Source: Betaproteobacteria bacterium Ga0077526 (GTDB taxonomy: Bacteria > Pseudomonadota > Gammaproteobacteria > Burkholderiales > Ga0077523). Taken from it: a stretch of 64,000 nucleotides of DNA. Below are positions 53,575 through 62,345 of the stretch, piece by piece. Under the pieces are notes generated by a model. That model did no database searches. It was given only the letters and a program-made list of their open reading frames with translations, and was not told the DNA's origin. How positions within the stretch are numbered: the stretch's first letter is position 1; each line of letters starts with the position of its first letter. The stretch is from NCBI GenBank assembly GCA_001464765.1, contig LNDV01000034.1:310001-374000 (forward strand). The letters run 5' to 3'. A program made the position numbers and the translations under genes.

Positions 53575-53592
53575 CCCCCCTTCAGCGGGAGG
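53575..53592 (-). terminator. Weak candidate terminator after the inositol monophosphatase gene
   Basis: On the minus strand CCCTCC-GCTGAA-GGGGGG (with one G-T pair) is followed by ACTTTCTC. It lies nine bases beyond the stop and may separate this gene from the ilv cluster. Confidence 0.35.
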
Positions 53593-53600
53593 GCATCAGA

Positions 53601-54422
53601 TCAGGTGTCGTTACGGGTCAGCCAGGCCCGCCAGTCGGCGTAGAGCGCCGGCGTGCGGGCGGCGACCACGGAGCGGGTCCAGGGACCGCCCGTCCAGAAT
53701 TCGTCCGAATCCAGGGTGGCAACCCGGCCGCCGGCCTCGGAAAGGATGAGACTCCCGGCGGCGTAGTCCCACAGCTTCTGACCACCGTGGAGATAGACAT
53801 CGATGCGCCCCGCGGCCAGATAACACCACTCCAGCGTGGCCGAGCCCAGGCTGCGATGGGAGCAATACGGCGGCTTGGCCACCAGGGCAGCCCCGATGTT
53901 CTTCGGGACGCGCTTGAAGTCCACATGGGCCATGGAAGCCTGCAGCACCGGCGAAGGGCCGTCCGAGCGAAGCGGTTCGCCATTGAGGAAGGCGCCCCGT
54001 CCCGCCTGGGCGTGGAACAATTCGTCGAAGTAAGGGGAATACACGACACCGAGAACACTGCGCCCGCCGCGCATGAGGGCGACAGACAGCGCGAAGTAAG
54101 GAACGCCCCGCGCAAAGTTGGAGGTGCCGTCGATCGGGTCGACGCACCAGAGCCCGTCGGCGCCCTTGTCCCACTGGGCCTGCTGCTCGTCGGCGGTCAT
54201 TTCCTCGCCGACGAAGGGATGGGGGGCCAGAGCAGTCAGCCGTTCCGCGAGAGCGGCCTGGGCGGCGAGGTCGGCCTCGGTCAGCAGACTGCCGTCGGCC
54301 TTGTGGCGGTGCTCGACCTTGCGATAGCGCGGCATGACTTCGGCGGCTGCGACCGCACGGACAGCCGCGCACACCTCCACGGTGAGCGCCAGATCGGCGA
54401 CATCGGATCCGCCGTAATTCAT
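53601..54422 (-). CDS. Inositol monophosphatase family protein (SuhB-like)
   Basis: A 273-residue sugar phosphatase. The metal-binding motifs are VGEEM (71-75), DPIDGT (95-100) and WDYAAGSLILSEAGG. It dephosphorylates inositol monophosphate or related sugar/nucleotide phosphates. SuhB also helps rRNA antitermination in E. coli. The ATG at 54422 gives the usual length; a longer upstream frame is non-homologous. It is divergent from rsmE. Confidence 0.92.
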   Translation of the reverse strand: MNYGGSDVADLALTVEVCAAVRAVAAAEVMPRYRKVEHRHKADGSLLTEADLAAQAALAERLTALAPHPFVGEEMTADEQQAQWDKGADGLWCVDPIDGTSNFARGVPYFALSVALMRGGRSVLGVVYSPYFDELFHAQAGRGAFLNGEPLRSDGPSPVLQASMAHVDFKRVPKNIGAALVAKPPYCSHRSLGSATLEWCYLAAGRIDVYLHGGQKLWDYAAGSLILSEAGGRVATLDSDEFWTGGPWTRSVVAARTPALYADWRAWLTRNDT

Positions 54423-54489
54423 GCCTTGAGCGATCGGACGGGCGGGAACCCGGGCAGATCGCACTCCTGCCGTAACGTCACGTTGATCC

Positions 54490-54503
54490 GTATTGATCAA
54501 TAC
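54490..54503. promoter_or_regulatory. Perfect 14-base palindrome between the phosphatase gene and rsmE
   Basis: GTATTGATCAATAC is its own reverse complement. It lies 68 bases before the phosphatase start and 19 before the rsmE start, in the short divergent promoter region. Its AT content is high for the region. A dimeric regulator site is plausible. Confidence 0.5.
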
Positions 54504-54521
54504 CTTGTCCACGATGGTAGC

Positions 54522-55298
54522 ATGGCCCGTACCATGAAGCCTGCTCACCCCCTGAAGAACGGCGCCCGGTTCCACATTCCCGACCGGCTCGGGCCCGGCG
54601 CCGAGCTCGCCCTGCCTGATATTGCAGCGCACCATGCGGTGCGCGTCCTGCGTCTCGCCGAACGGGACCCCGTCGTCGTCTTCGACGGCTCGGGCGGCGA
54701 GTACGACGCTGTGATCACGCATGTCCACCGGGGTGACGTCCGCGTGAAGACCGGCCGGCTCCGCGATGGCGGCCCGGAGTCCCCTGTGAGCATCATGCTG
54801 GTTCAAGGCGTGTCCTCCGCCGACCGCATGGACCTCACGGTGCGCAAGGCCGTCGAACTCGGCGTCTCCCGGATCCTTCCGATCTTCACGCAGCGCAGCG
54901 TGGTCAAGCTGGACGGCAACCGGGTCGACCGCCGTCGGGCGCACTGGCAGGGCATCGCGATCTCGGCGTGTGAACAGTGCGGCCGCAACCTGGTGCCCGA
55001 GGTCGAGGAGCCCGTCGGCTTCGAGACCTGGCTCGCGGCATTGCCCCGGGAGCCGCAGGACGGCGAATCCCGCGTATTCCTGTCGGTGGACGGCGCAATC
55101 CGCCTGCGCGAACTGCCCGCCCCGACCGGCACCATGCTGCTGCTCGCCGGGCCGGAAGGCGGATTCGCCCCCAGCGAGGCCGACCTGGTCATGACACGAG
55201 CCTTCACTCCGGTGCGACTTGGGCCCCGCGTGCTCCGCACCGAAACCGCTGCCATCGCCGCGATCTCGGCGATTCAGACGCTGTGGGGTGACTTTTGA
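54522..55298 (+). CDS. rsmE: 16S rRNA m3U1498 methyltransferase
   Basis: A protein of about 258 residues with an N-terminal PUA-like part (RFHIPDRLGP..., HHAVRVLRL) and a SPOUT methyltransferase knot. The SAM loop is LLLAGPEGGFAPSEADL and the C-terminal LGPRVLRTETAAIAAI is typical. It methylates U1498 of 16S rRNA. ATG at 54522 or four codons later are both possible, and neither has a clear Shine-Dalgarno. Confidence 0.94.
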   Translation: MARTMKPAHPLKNGARFHIPDRLGPGAELALPDIAAHHAVRVLRLAERDPVVVFDGSGGEYDAVITHVHRGDVRVKTGRLRDGGPESPVSIMLVQGVSSADRMDLTVRKAVELGVSRILPIFTQRSVVKLDGNRVDRRRAHWQGIAISACEQCGRNLVPEVEEPVGFETWLAALPREPQDGESRVFLSVDGAIRLRELPAPTGTMLLLAGPEGGFAPSEADLVMTRAFTPVRLGPRVLRTETAAIAAISAIQTLWGDF

Positions 55299-55382
55299 GC
55301 ACCCACGACCCTGGGCGGCGGTCCCGCGCGATCGTAAACTCCCGGCCTTTCCTGACCGATCCTTCCCTCTTCTGGAGTCACC

Positions 55383-56150
55383 ATGGAAATCCGCGATAGC
55401 GTCTTCGTCGTCACCGGCGGCAGTTCCGGCCTGGGCGAGGCCACCGTCGAAATCCTCGTCGCCGCGGGCGGCAAAGCCATCATCGCCGACGTGAATCAGG
55501 CGGCCGGCGAAGCCCTGGCGGCCCGGCTCGGCGCGGCCACGCGCTTCGTGAAGTGCGACGTCACCTCCGAGGACGACGCCAGGCGGGCCGTGGACGCGGC
55601 AGTGCAGAACTTCGGCGGCCTCCACGGCCTCGTCAATTGCGCCGGCGTCGGTATCCCGGCGAAGGTACTCGGCAAGGAAGGCCCCCATCCGCTCGACAAG
55701 TTCGTCCGCATCGTGCAGATCAACCTGATCGGCACCTTCAACATGATCCGGCTCGCGACCGAAGCGATGGCGCGCGGCAACCCCAACGCCGCAGGCGAAC
55801 GGGGCGTCGTCGTCAACACGGCATCGGTCGCGGCCTTCGATGGCCAGATCGGCCAGGCCGCCTACTCCGCCTCGAAGGCAGGCGTGGTCGGCATGACGCT
55901 CCCCATCGCCCGCGAACTCGCCCGCTCCGGCATCCGCGTCGTTACCATCGCGCCCGGCCTGTTCGAGACACCGATGATGGCCGGCCTGCCGGACGAAGCG
56001 CAGAAGTCCCTGGCGGCCCAGGTCCCGTTCCCCTCGCGCCTCGGTCGTCCGAAGGAGTTCGCCGCCCTGGTCGAGCACATCTGCCGCAACGAGATGCTGA
56101 ACGGCGAGACCATCCGTCTCGACGGCGCCATCCGCATGGCACCCAAGTAA
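55383..56150 (+). CDS. SDR dehydrogenase, 3-hydroxyacyl-CoA dehydrogenase type II-like
   Basis: A 255-residue short-chain dehydrogenase. TGGSSGLGEA (NAD site) lies near residue 11-20, CDVTSEDD and VNCAGVG follow, and the catalytic Ser is in NTASVAAFDG with Tyr and Lys in YSASKAG. The overall pattern, with an insertion containing KEGPHPLDKF, resembles HSD10/3-hydroxy-2-methylbutyryl-CoA dehydrogenases. This would suit isoleucine or fatty-acid catabolism. It is followed by argA 19 bases downstream. Confidence 0.88.
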   Translation: MEIRDSVFVVTGGSSGLGEATVEILVAAGGKAIIADVNQAAGEALAARLGAATRFVKCDVTSEDDARRAVDAAVQNFGGLHGLVNCAGVGIPAKVLGKEGPHPLDKFVRIVQINLIGTFNMIRLATEAMARGNPNAAGERGVVVNTASVAAFDGQIGQAAYSASKAGVVGMTLPIARELARSGIRVVTIAPGLFETPMMAGLPDEAQKSLAAQVPFPSRLGRPKEFAALVEHICRNEMLNGETIRLDGAIRMAPK

Positions 56151-56169
56151 CGCCCCGTCGCGACCTTCC

Positions 56170-57495
56170 ATGCGCATGGACCCGCAGACGCTCGAACGCT
56201 TCGTCCCCTGGTTCCGGGCCGCGGCGCCGTACATCCACGCCTTCGGCGGCCGCACGTTCGTGGTGGCCTTCGGCGGCGAGGTGGTGGCCGACGGGAAGTT
56301 CGTGGGGCTCACCCACGACCTCAACCTGCTGGCCTCCCTCGGCGTGCGGCTGGTGCTCGTGCACGGGGCCCGGCCTCAGATCGACCAGAGATTGCGGCAG
56401 CGCGATGCGGACATCCGCTACGTACGGGACATGCGCGTGACCGACGAGGCCACTCTGCAGGACGTGAAGGAGGCAAGCGGGCGCCTGCGGATGGAGATCG
56501 AGGCGCTGCTGTCCGTCGGCCTCCCGAACACGCCGATGGCCAACGCCACCTTCCGGGTAACGAGCGGCAACTTCGTCGTGGCGCGCCCCGTCGGCGTGGT
56601 CGACGGCGTCGACATGCAGTTCACGGGCGAAGTGCGCAAGATCCACGGCGATGCGATCCGCCGCTGCCTCGACGACGAGGACATGGTGCTGGTCTCGCCG
56701 CTCGGCTATTCGCCCACCGGGGAGATCTTCAACCTCACGCTCGAGGACGTCGCCGCGCAGACCGCCATCGCGCTAAAGGCCGACAAGCTGCTGTTCCTGA
56801 TGGACGAGGCCGGCGTAGGCGGCGAGCGGGGCCGCGTGCGAACCGAACTCACGGTGTCCGAGGCCGATTCGCTGAGCGACAAGCGCAACAAGCTGAAGGG
56901 CGACAGCGCGATCTACCTGCCCTTCGCCACGCGGGCATGCCGAGGCGGCGTGAAGCGCGTGCATCTCATCTCCCGTCATGTCGATGGCGCACTGCTGCTC
57001 GAACTGTTCACGCACTCTGGCATCGGCACGATGGTCACGCAGGATCCGCTCGAGCACCTTCGCGCGGCCACCATCGATGACGTCGCGAGCATCCTGAGTC
57101 TCATCGAACCCCTCGAGGCGGAAGGCACGCTCGTGAAGCGCTCGCGCGAACTGCTGGAACGCGAGATCGAACGCTTCCTCCTGCTGGAGCACGACGGATT
57201 CATCGTCGGCTGCGCGGCGCTGTATCCGTTCAAGAGCGACAAGGCGGGAGAGCTCGCGTGTCTCGCGGTGCACCCCGATCACCGCAACGGCGGCGCCGGC
57301 GAGCGGCTCATCCAGGCGGTCGAAGCCGCGGCACGCAAGGCCCGGATGAAACGTCTGTTCGTTCTCACGACGCGCACGGCCCACTGGTTCGTCGAGCAGG
57401 GTTTCGTGGAGGCTTCCGTAGAGGAACTGCCGGAGCAGCGTCAGCAGTTCTACAACTATCAGCGCCGGTCGAAGGTTCTGATCAAGTCGCTCTGA
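56170..57495 (+). CDS. argA: Amino-acid N-acetyltransferase (N-acetylglutamate synthase)
   Basis: A 441-residue enzyme with an N-terminal amino-acid-kinase-like domain (residues about 15-285, FVVAFGGEVVADGKF, LVLVHGARPQIDQRL) and a C-terminal GNAT domain (about 295-441, LACLAVHPDHRNGGAGERLI). It starts arginine synthesis and is usually inhibited by arginine through the first domain. Confidence 0.95.
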   Translation: MRMDPQTLERFVPWFRAAAPYIHAFGGRTFVVAFGGEVVADGKFVGLTHDLNLLASLGVRLVLVHGARPQIDQRLRQRDADIRYVRDMRVTDEATLQDVKEASGRLRMEIEALLSVGLPNTPMANATFRVTSGNFVVARPVGVVDGVDMQFTGEVRKIHGDAIRRCLDDEDMVLVSPLGYSPTGEIFNLTLEDVAAQTAIALKADKLLFLMDEAGVGGERGRVRTELTVSEADSLSDKRNKLKGDSAIYLPFATRACRGGVKRVHLISRHVDGALLLELFTHSGIGTMVTQDPLEHLRAATIDDVASILSLIEPLEAEGTLVKRSRELLEREIERFLLLEHDGFIVGCAALYPFKSDKAGELACLAVHPDHRNGGAGERLIQAVEAAARKARMKRLFVLTTRTAHWFVEQGFVEASVEELPEQRQQFYNYQRRSKVLIKSL

Positions 57496-57588
57496 GGGAA
57501 GTCCGCGCAGCCCGTGCGGATTGCGAGACGGCCTGAAACGGGCCATGGCAAGGCCCGAAAAGCCGAAGTGTGATGCCGGCCCCGGCGG

Positions 57589-57617
57589 TTTACGGTGTCG
57601 CACGCTTTCCGGATAAT
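57589..57617 (+). promoter_or_regulatory. Probable promoter of yggX
   Basis: TTTACG and GATAAT are 17 bases apart. A start near 57624 would give a leader of about 48 bases, made almost wholly of the two overlapping hairpins that follow. Confidence 0.5.
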
Positions 57618-57633
57618 CCCTTGCATAACTCAT

Positions 57634-57668
57634 GACTACGGGATGACCCCGTAGTCCAAAAGGACTAC
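57634..57668 (+). promoter_or_regulatory. Two mutually exclusive hairpins in the yggX leader
   Basis: Hairpin A pairs GACTACGGG (57634-57642) with CCCGTAGTC (57648-57656), nine perfect pairs around ATGAC. Hairpin B pairs GTAGTCC (57651-57657) with GGACTAC (57662-57668), seven perfect pairs around AAAA. They share the segment 57651-57656, so only one can form. Hairpin B encloses GGA of the AAGGA ribosome-binding site (57660-57664), seven bases before the ATG. A minimal frame ATG-ACT-ACG-GGA-TGA (57632-57646) overlaps the left arm of A. A translational switch is inferred. Confidence 0.65.
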
Positions 57669-57671
57669 TTC

Positions 57672-57941
57672 ATGGCGCGCACAGTGCACTGCATCAAGCT
57701 CGGTCGGGAAGCCGAGGGACTCGACACCCCGCCCTACCCCGGGCCGCTCGGCCAGCGCATCTTCGAATCGGTCTCCCGGGAAGCCTGGAAGGCCTGGCTG
57801 GAGCACCAGAAGATGCTGGTGAACGAGAACCGCCTGAGTCTGGCGGACCCGAAGGCGCGCAAGTATCTCGCGGAGCAGATGGAGAAGCATTTCTTCGGCG
57901 GTGGTGCCGACGCGGCAACCGGCTTCGTGCCGAAAGGCTGA
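57672..57941 (+). CDS. yggX: Fe(II) trafficking / oxidative damage protection protein YggX
   Basis: An 89-residue protein of the YggX family. It has MARTVHCIKLGREAEGLD with the conserved Cys7 and then PPYPGPLGQRIFESVSREAWKAWLEHQKMLVNENRLSLADPKARKYL. The protein protects iron-sulfur enzymes in enteric bacteria, where SoxRS controls it. AAGGA seven bases before the ATG fits. This Shine-Dalgarno lies within the alternative hairpin described separately. Confidence 0.97.
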   Translation: MARTVHCIKLGREAEGLDTPPYPGPLGQRIFESVSREAWKAWLEHQKMLVNENRLSLADPKARKYLAEQMEKHFFGGGADAATGFVPKG

Positions 57942-57961
57942 CGGCGCGCGCGGGCCGAAAG

Positions 57962-60103
57962 GTGAACAAGCCGCGAGAGGGCCATGGTCCCGTGCACCCG
58001 GGCGGAGCCCTCGGGCGTTCCGGGCACGACCCCGCGGTCGGCGAACCGTTGCATTTCCTCAACCGCGAACTCGGACAGCTCGAGTTCAACCGCCGCGTGC
58101 TCGCGCAGGCGCAGGACGCGGCGGTTCCGCTGCTCGAGCGCCTGCGGTTCCTCTGCATCGTCAGCAGCAACCTCGACGAATTCTTCGAGATCCGCGTTGC
58201 CGGCCTGAAGGCGCAGATCGAATTGCGCGCCGACACACCCGGGCCCGACGGGGCCTCTCCGAGGGCCGTGATGGCCGAAGTGTCGCGTCAGGCGCGGGAA
58301 CTCGTGCAGAAGCAGTACGACGTCCTGAATGCCGAGATCCTCCCGGCGCTGGCCGCGGAAGGGGTGCGATTCCTGCGCCGGCGTGAATGGACCGAAACGC
58401 AGCGCGAGTGGATCCACCAGTACTTTCTCGACGAAGTGATGCCGGTGCTCACGCCGATCGGGCTCGATCCGGCGCATCCCTTCCCTCGGTTGCTGAACAA
58501 GAGCCTCAACTTCGCCGTGGAACTGGCCGGCAAGGACGCCTTCGGCCGAAACTCGGGCGCAGCCCTGGTCCAGGCGCCACGGGCGCTGCCGCGCTTCATC
58601 CTGCTGCCGCCGGAGATCGCCGGCTGTCAGCACGGTTTCGTGTTTCTCTCCTCGATCCTGCACGCCCACGTGAACGAGCTGTTCGCCGGCATGGAGATCA
58701 AGGGCTGCTACCAGTTTCGCGTCACGCGGAACAGCGATCTGTACGTCGACGAGGAGGAGATCAAGAATCTCCGCATCGCCCTGCAGGGGGAACTGCCGCA
58801 GCGCAACTTCGGCGACGCCGTGCGCCTGGAAGTCGCGGACCTCTGCCCGCCGCACATGTCGGAGTTCTTGCTGCAGCAGTTCGGTCTCTGCACGGACGAC
58901 CTCTATCAGGTGTCGGGGCCTGTGAACCTCGTGCGGCTCATGCAGGTCCCGGATGTCGTGAATCGCCCGGACCTCAAGTTCACGCCGTTCACGCCGGGCA
59001 TCCCTGCGAGCCTCGCCAAGCGGGAGGATCTCTTCGCCGCGATCCGCAAGGGCGACGTGCTGCTGCATCACCCCTATCAGTCGTTCAAGCCGGTGATCCA
59101 CTTCATCGAGCAGGCCGCGACCGACCCCCACGTGGTCGCCATCAAGCAGACCGTCTACCGGACGGGCGCCGACTCGGAACTGATGCGCCATCTCATCATC
59201 GCCGCGCGGAACGGCAAGGCTGTCACGGTGGTGGTGGAACTGCTCGCCCGCTTCGACGAGGAGGCCAACATCAACTGGGCGTCCCAGCTGGAGGAGGTGG
59301 GAGCCCACGTGGTGTACGGTGTGGTGGGGCACAAGACCCACGCGAAGATGGCGATGGTTGTGCGCCGCGAGGAAAGCCGGCTCGTCCGCTACGTGCATCT
59401 CGGCACGGGCAACTATCACTCGCGAACCGCGACGCTGTATACGGATTTCGGTCTGTTCACCTGCAATCCGCAGATGACCGCCGACGTCAACGACGTGTTC
59501 ATGCAGCTCACCGGGCTCGGCAAGGCCGGCCGCCACATGCACGTGCTGCAGTCCCCCTTCGATCTCCACGCCCGCCTGCTCGAGGCCATCGCGCAGGAAG
59601 CGCGGGAGGCGCGGGAAGGGCGCCCGGCGGGCATCACGGCCAAGATGAATGCCCTGCTCGAACCCGAGATCATCTTCGAGCTGTACGAAGCCTCGCGGGC
59701 CGGCGTGAAGATCAACCTCATCGTGCGCGGTGTGTGCGCGCTGCGACCCGGCATCCGCGGCCTGTCGGAGAACATCCGCGTCCGCTCCGTGATCGGGCGG
59801 TTCCTCGAACACAACCGGATCTTCTATTTCCGCTCCACCGACACCGTGCTGCTGTCGAGCGCGGACTGGATGGATCGCAATTTCTTTCGTCGCATCGAGG
59901 TGTGCTTCCCGGTGCTCGACAAGAAGCTCAAGCGTCGTGTCATTACCGAGGGTCTGAAGCTCTACCTGGACGACAACACGCAGGCCTGGGAGATGGATGC
60001 CGACGGCCGATACCGCTTGCGGCTCGCGGGCAGCGCACGGCCGCGCTGCGCGCAGACGGCACTCCTGGCCGAACTCGCCGCCAAACCCGCACCACCTGCC
60101 TGA
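57962..60103 (+). CDS. ppk: Polyphosphate kinase 1
   Basis: A 713-residue enzyme with the four PPK1 domains: N-terminal (HFLNRELGQLEFNRRVLAQA), head, and two PLD-like catalytic domains. The catalytic His is in GHKTHAKM at about 457-460, with VLELLSADWMDRN-type sequence (LSSADWMDRN) near 630. It builds polyphosphate from ATP. The start is a GTG; an in-frame ATG upstream is absent. It is followed closely by CYTH-CHAD and sixA genes. Confidence 0.96.
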   Translation: MNKPREGHGPVHPGGALGRSGHDPAVGEPLHFLNRELGQLEFNRRVLAQAQDAAVPLLERLRFLCIVSSNLDEFFEIRVAGLKAQIELRADTPGPDGASPRAVMAEVSRQARELVQKQYDVLNAEILPALAAEGVRFLRRREWTETQREWIHQYFLDEVMPVLTPIGLDPAHPFPRLLNKSLNFAVELAGKDAFGRNSGAALVQAPRALPRFILLPPEIAGCQHGFVFLSSILHAHVNELFAGMEIKGCYQFRVTRNSDLYVDEEEIKNLRIALQGELPQRNFGDAVRLEVADLCPPHMSEFLLQQFGLCTDDLYQVSGPVNLVRLMQVPDVVNRPDLKFTPFTPGIPASLAKREDLFAAIRKGDVLLHHPYQSFKPVIHFIEQAATDPHVVAIKQTVYRTGADSELMRHLIIAARNGKAVTVVVELLARFDEEANINWASQLEEVGAHVVYGVVGHKTHAKMAMVVRREESRLVRYVHLGTGNYHSRTATLYTDFGLFTCNPQMTADVNDVFMQLTGLGKAGRHMHVLQSPFDLHARLLEAIAQEAREAREGRPAGITAKMNALLEPEIIFELYEASRAGVKINLIVRGVCALRPGIRGLSENIRVRSVIGRFLEHNRIFYFRSTDTVLLSSADWMDRNFFRRIEVCFPVLDKKLKRRVITEGLKLYLDDNTQAWEMDADGRYRLRLAGSARPRCAQTALLAELAAKPAPPA

Positions 60104-60153
60104 CGGGGCGATCCGTGGCTGCCGGCCGGCAGCCGACACGCCCGAAGGACACC

Positions 60154-61689
60154 ATGGAAATCGAACTCAAGCTCGTGGGGGCCGCGCAGGACATCGCCCG
60201 CCTGGGTCGTCTGCCCTTCCTGCGGGCGGCGCAACGCTCCCGGGCCGTCACGAAGCAGCTCCACAGTGTCTACTTCGACACACCCGATCACGATCTCGCC
60301 CGACGGGACATGGCCTTGCGGCTGCGCCGGGTCGGGACGCGCTGGATCCAGACGTTCAAGTGCGGCGGCGCAGTGGATGCCGGCCTCCACCAGCGCCACG
60401 AGTTCGAAGCGCCCACCGCAGCGCAGCTTCTGAACGTTCCTGCGCTGATGGATACGCCGGCCTCGGATCTGTTCCGCGACGACTCGTTCCGGGCGCAGCT
60501 TGCGCCCGTCTTCGTGACCGACTTCCGGCGCACCCGCCGCATCGTCGAGGTGGGGCCCGGTACCACCGCGGAACTGGCGGTCGACGTCGGATTCATCACC
60601 GTCGAGGACCGATCGGTCCCCATCCACGAAATCGAGATCGAACTGCTGCAGGGCGACGCAGCGCATCTGCTCGCCTTCGCGCATGCGCTCGTCGATGCCC
60701 TGCCGCTGCGTCTGGAGAATGCGAGCAAGGCGGAACGGGGATACGCCCTGCAGGCTCGGCGCGAAGCACGCCCGGCGCGCGCCGCGAAGCCGGCCCTCGA
60801 CACCGGCATGTCGCCGTCCGAAGGACTGCAGAGCATCGTCTCCTCCTGCCTCGGCCAGCTGCTCGCCAACGATCGCGGCATCCTTGAAAGCGACGATCCC
60901 GAGTACATCCACCAGGCGCGAGTCGCGATCCGCCGGCTGCGCTCGGCCTTCAGCCTGTTCCGGCCGATGGTGCCGCGCGAGTCGATGGCGGATCTCCTGG
61001 AACGCTTCCGCGAACTCGCGGAAGCGTTCGGCGAGGCACGGGACCGGGATGTGTTCCTGCTCGAGACGCTGCCGCCGGTGCTCGCGGCATTCGGCGACTC
61101 AGCAGCGCTCGCACGGTTGCGTGATCACGCGATCGCGTCCGCTTCTGCGGCGCGGGCGGCAGCAAGACGGGCCGGTTCGGAGAGCGCGTACGCGCACCTG
61201 CTGCTGGACATGGTGGAACGGATGCGGGCGCGCCCCTGGGAGGCCGTGCCGCGCGCAGAGTCCGAGACGGCCCCCGCCACAGACATTCCGACCACCATGA
61301 AGGCGCTTGCCGCAAGACTGCTGCAACGGCAGTACAAGCGCGTGAAGCGGCGCGGCGCGACGGCCGACCGCCGCGACCCTCAGTCGCTGCACGCGCTGCG
61401 CATCGAGATCAAGAAGCTGCGCTATGCCGCCGAGTTCTTTTCGGCCCTGTTTCCCGCGAAGGCGGTGCGCCGTTTCGTCGCGGGCAGTACCGAGGTGCAG
61501 GACATCCTCGGCCGGCTCAACGACGAAAGCGTCACCGACGCGCTGCTGCAGTCGCTGGACCTCGCCGATGCCGAAATGTCACATGCGGGAGGCATCATCC
61601 GCGGCTGGACGCACGCCCGGGCTGAAGCCGGGCTTGCGCGATTCGACAAGGCCTGGCGGACATTCGCCCGCCTCGACCGGTTCTGGTAG
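60154..61689 (+). CDS. CYTH-CHAD domain protein (triphosphatase-like)
   Basis: A 511-residue protein. Residues about 1-205 form a CYTH tunnel fold (EIELK at the start, HSVYFDTPDHDLARRDMALRLR, FKCGG), which hydrolyses triphosphates or tripolyphosphate with metal. Residues about 225-511 form a CHAD domain (HQARVAIRRLRSAFSLF, LHALRIEIKKLRYAAEFF), which is rich in His/Arg helices and known to bind polyphosphate. It is similar to E. coli YgiF (triphosphatase). It sits just after ppk, which supports a polyphosphate role. AAGGA four bases before the ATG. Confidence 0.94.
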   Translation: MEIELKLVGAAQDIARLGRLPFLRAAQRSRAVTKQLHSVYFDTPDHDLARRDMALRLRRVGTRWIQTFKCGGAVDAGLHQRHEFEAPTAAQLLNVPALMDTPASDLFRDDSFRAQLAPVFVTDFRRTRRIVEVGPGTTAELAVDVGFITVEDRSVPIHEIEIELLQGDAAHLLAFAHALVDALPLRLENASKAERGYALQARREARPARAAKPALDTGMSPSEGLQSIVSSCLGQLLANDRGILESDDPEYIHQARVAIRRLRSAFSLFRPMVPRESMADLLERFRELAEAFGEARDRDVFLLETLPPVLAAFGDSAALARLRDHAIASASAARAAARRAGSESAYAHLLLDMVERMRARPWEAVPRAESETAPATDIPTTMKALAARLLQRQYKRVKRRGATADRRDPQSLHALRIEIKKLRYAAEFFSALFPAKAVRRFVAGSTEVQDILGRLNDESVTDALLQSLDLADAEMSHAGGIIRGWTHARAEAGLARFDKAWRTFARLDRFW

Positions 61690-61695
61690 CTCCCC

Positions 61696-62148
61696 ATGCA
61701 TCTCATCCTCTGGCGCCACGCCGAAGCCGCAGACGGCGAGCCGGACCTCGCGCGGCGCCTCACCCCCAAGGGCCATCGCCAGGCTGAAGCCACGGCCAAC
61801 TGGCTGCGCCCCCGATTGCCCAAAGCGACCGTGGTCCTTGCCAGCCCGTCGGCGAGAACCATCGAGACGGTGCGTGCGCTGACGGACACCTACGTCGTGA
61901 CGCCCGAGATCGCCCCGGGCGCCGAACCCGAGGCCGTGCTCGCGGCCGCAGGTTGGCCCGATGAGCATCCCGCCGTTCTGGTCGTCGGGCATCAGCCGAC
62001 CCTCGGTGCCGTCGCCGCCCTGCTGCTTTCGGGGGAGCGTCAGGAATGGAGCATCCGCAAAAGCGGCATCTGGTGGCTCAGCCACCGCGTGCGCGGAGAG
62101 GACCAGCAGGTCGTGCTGCGTGCGGTGACGAACGTCGATCTGCTCTGA
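61696..62148 (+). CDS. sixA: Phosphohistidine phosphatase SixA-like
   Basis: A 150-residue histidine-phosphatase-superfamily protein. RHAE at 7-10 supplies the catalytic His8, and LVVGHQPTLG supplies the second His. In E. coli SixA dephosphorylates phosphohistidine on a PTS protein. Its ATG lies six bases after the CYTH-CHAD stop, so the two are coupled. Short nucleotide phosphatase activity is an alternative. Confidence 0.92.
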   Translation: MHLILWRHAEAADGEPDLARRLTPKGHRQAEATANWLRPRLPKATVVLASPSARTIETVRALTDTYVVTPEIAPGAEPEAVLAAAGWPDEHPAVLVVGHQPTLGAVAALLLSGERQEWSIRKSGIWWLSHRVRGEDQQVVLRAVTNVDLL

Positions 62149-62345
62149 CCTCCCGCCGCGTTTCCGCGCGGACGTCTGCAGTCTTCCCGGGCTTCGACAG
62201 CCGCCCTCTGAACACCGACGAATGTGCGGCAGCACACAGACGATCCTCTCCGTCGGGCCCATGCTTGCGAGTCTGACCCCGCTACGCCCTGGCTCCCGAG
62301 CGACTGGCAACAGTGCGCGCGGACCGGGAAACGGGACGATGTTTG

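Noticed and set aside
53601..56324. Continuous minus-strand frame of 907 codons that ends in the inositol monophosphatase
   Set aside because: Only the last 273 residues are conserved. The upstream part runs antisense to rsmE and the SDR gene, so it is read-through without stops and not a fusion.
57520..57546. Hairpin CGGGCC/GGCCCG after argA
   Set aside because: A six-base stem without a T tract on the plus strand is not a convincing terminator.
58387..61689. Frame of 1100 codons that ends in the CYTH-CHAD protein
   Set aside because: The first 590 codons overlap ppk in another frame and are unlike any protein. The CYTH domain begins at the ATG with its own Shine-Dalgarno.
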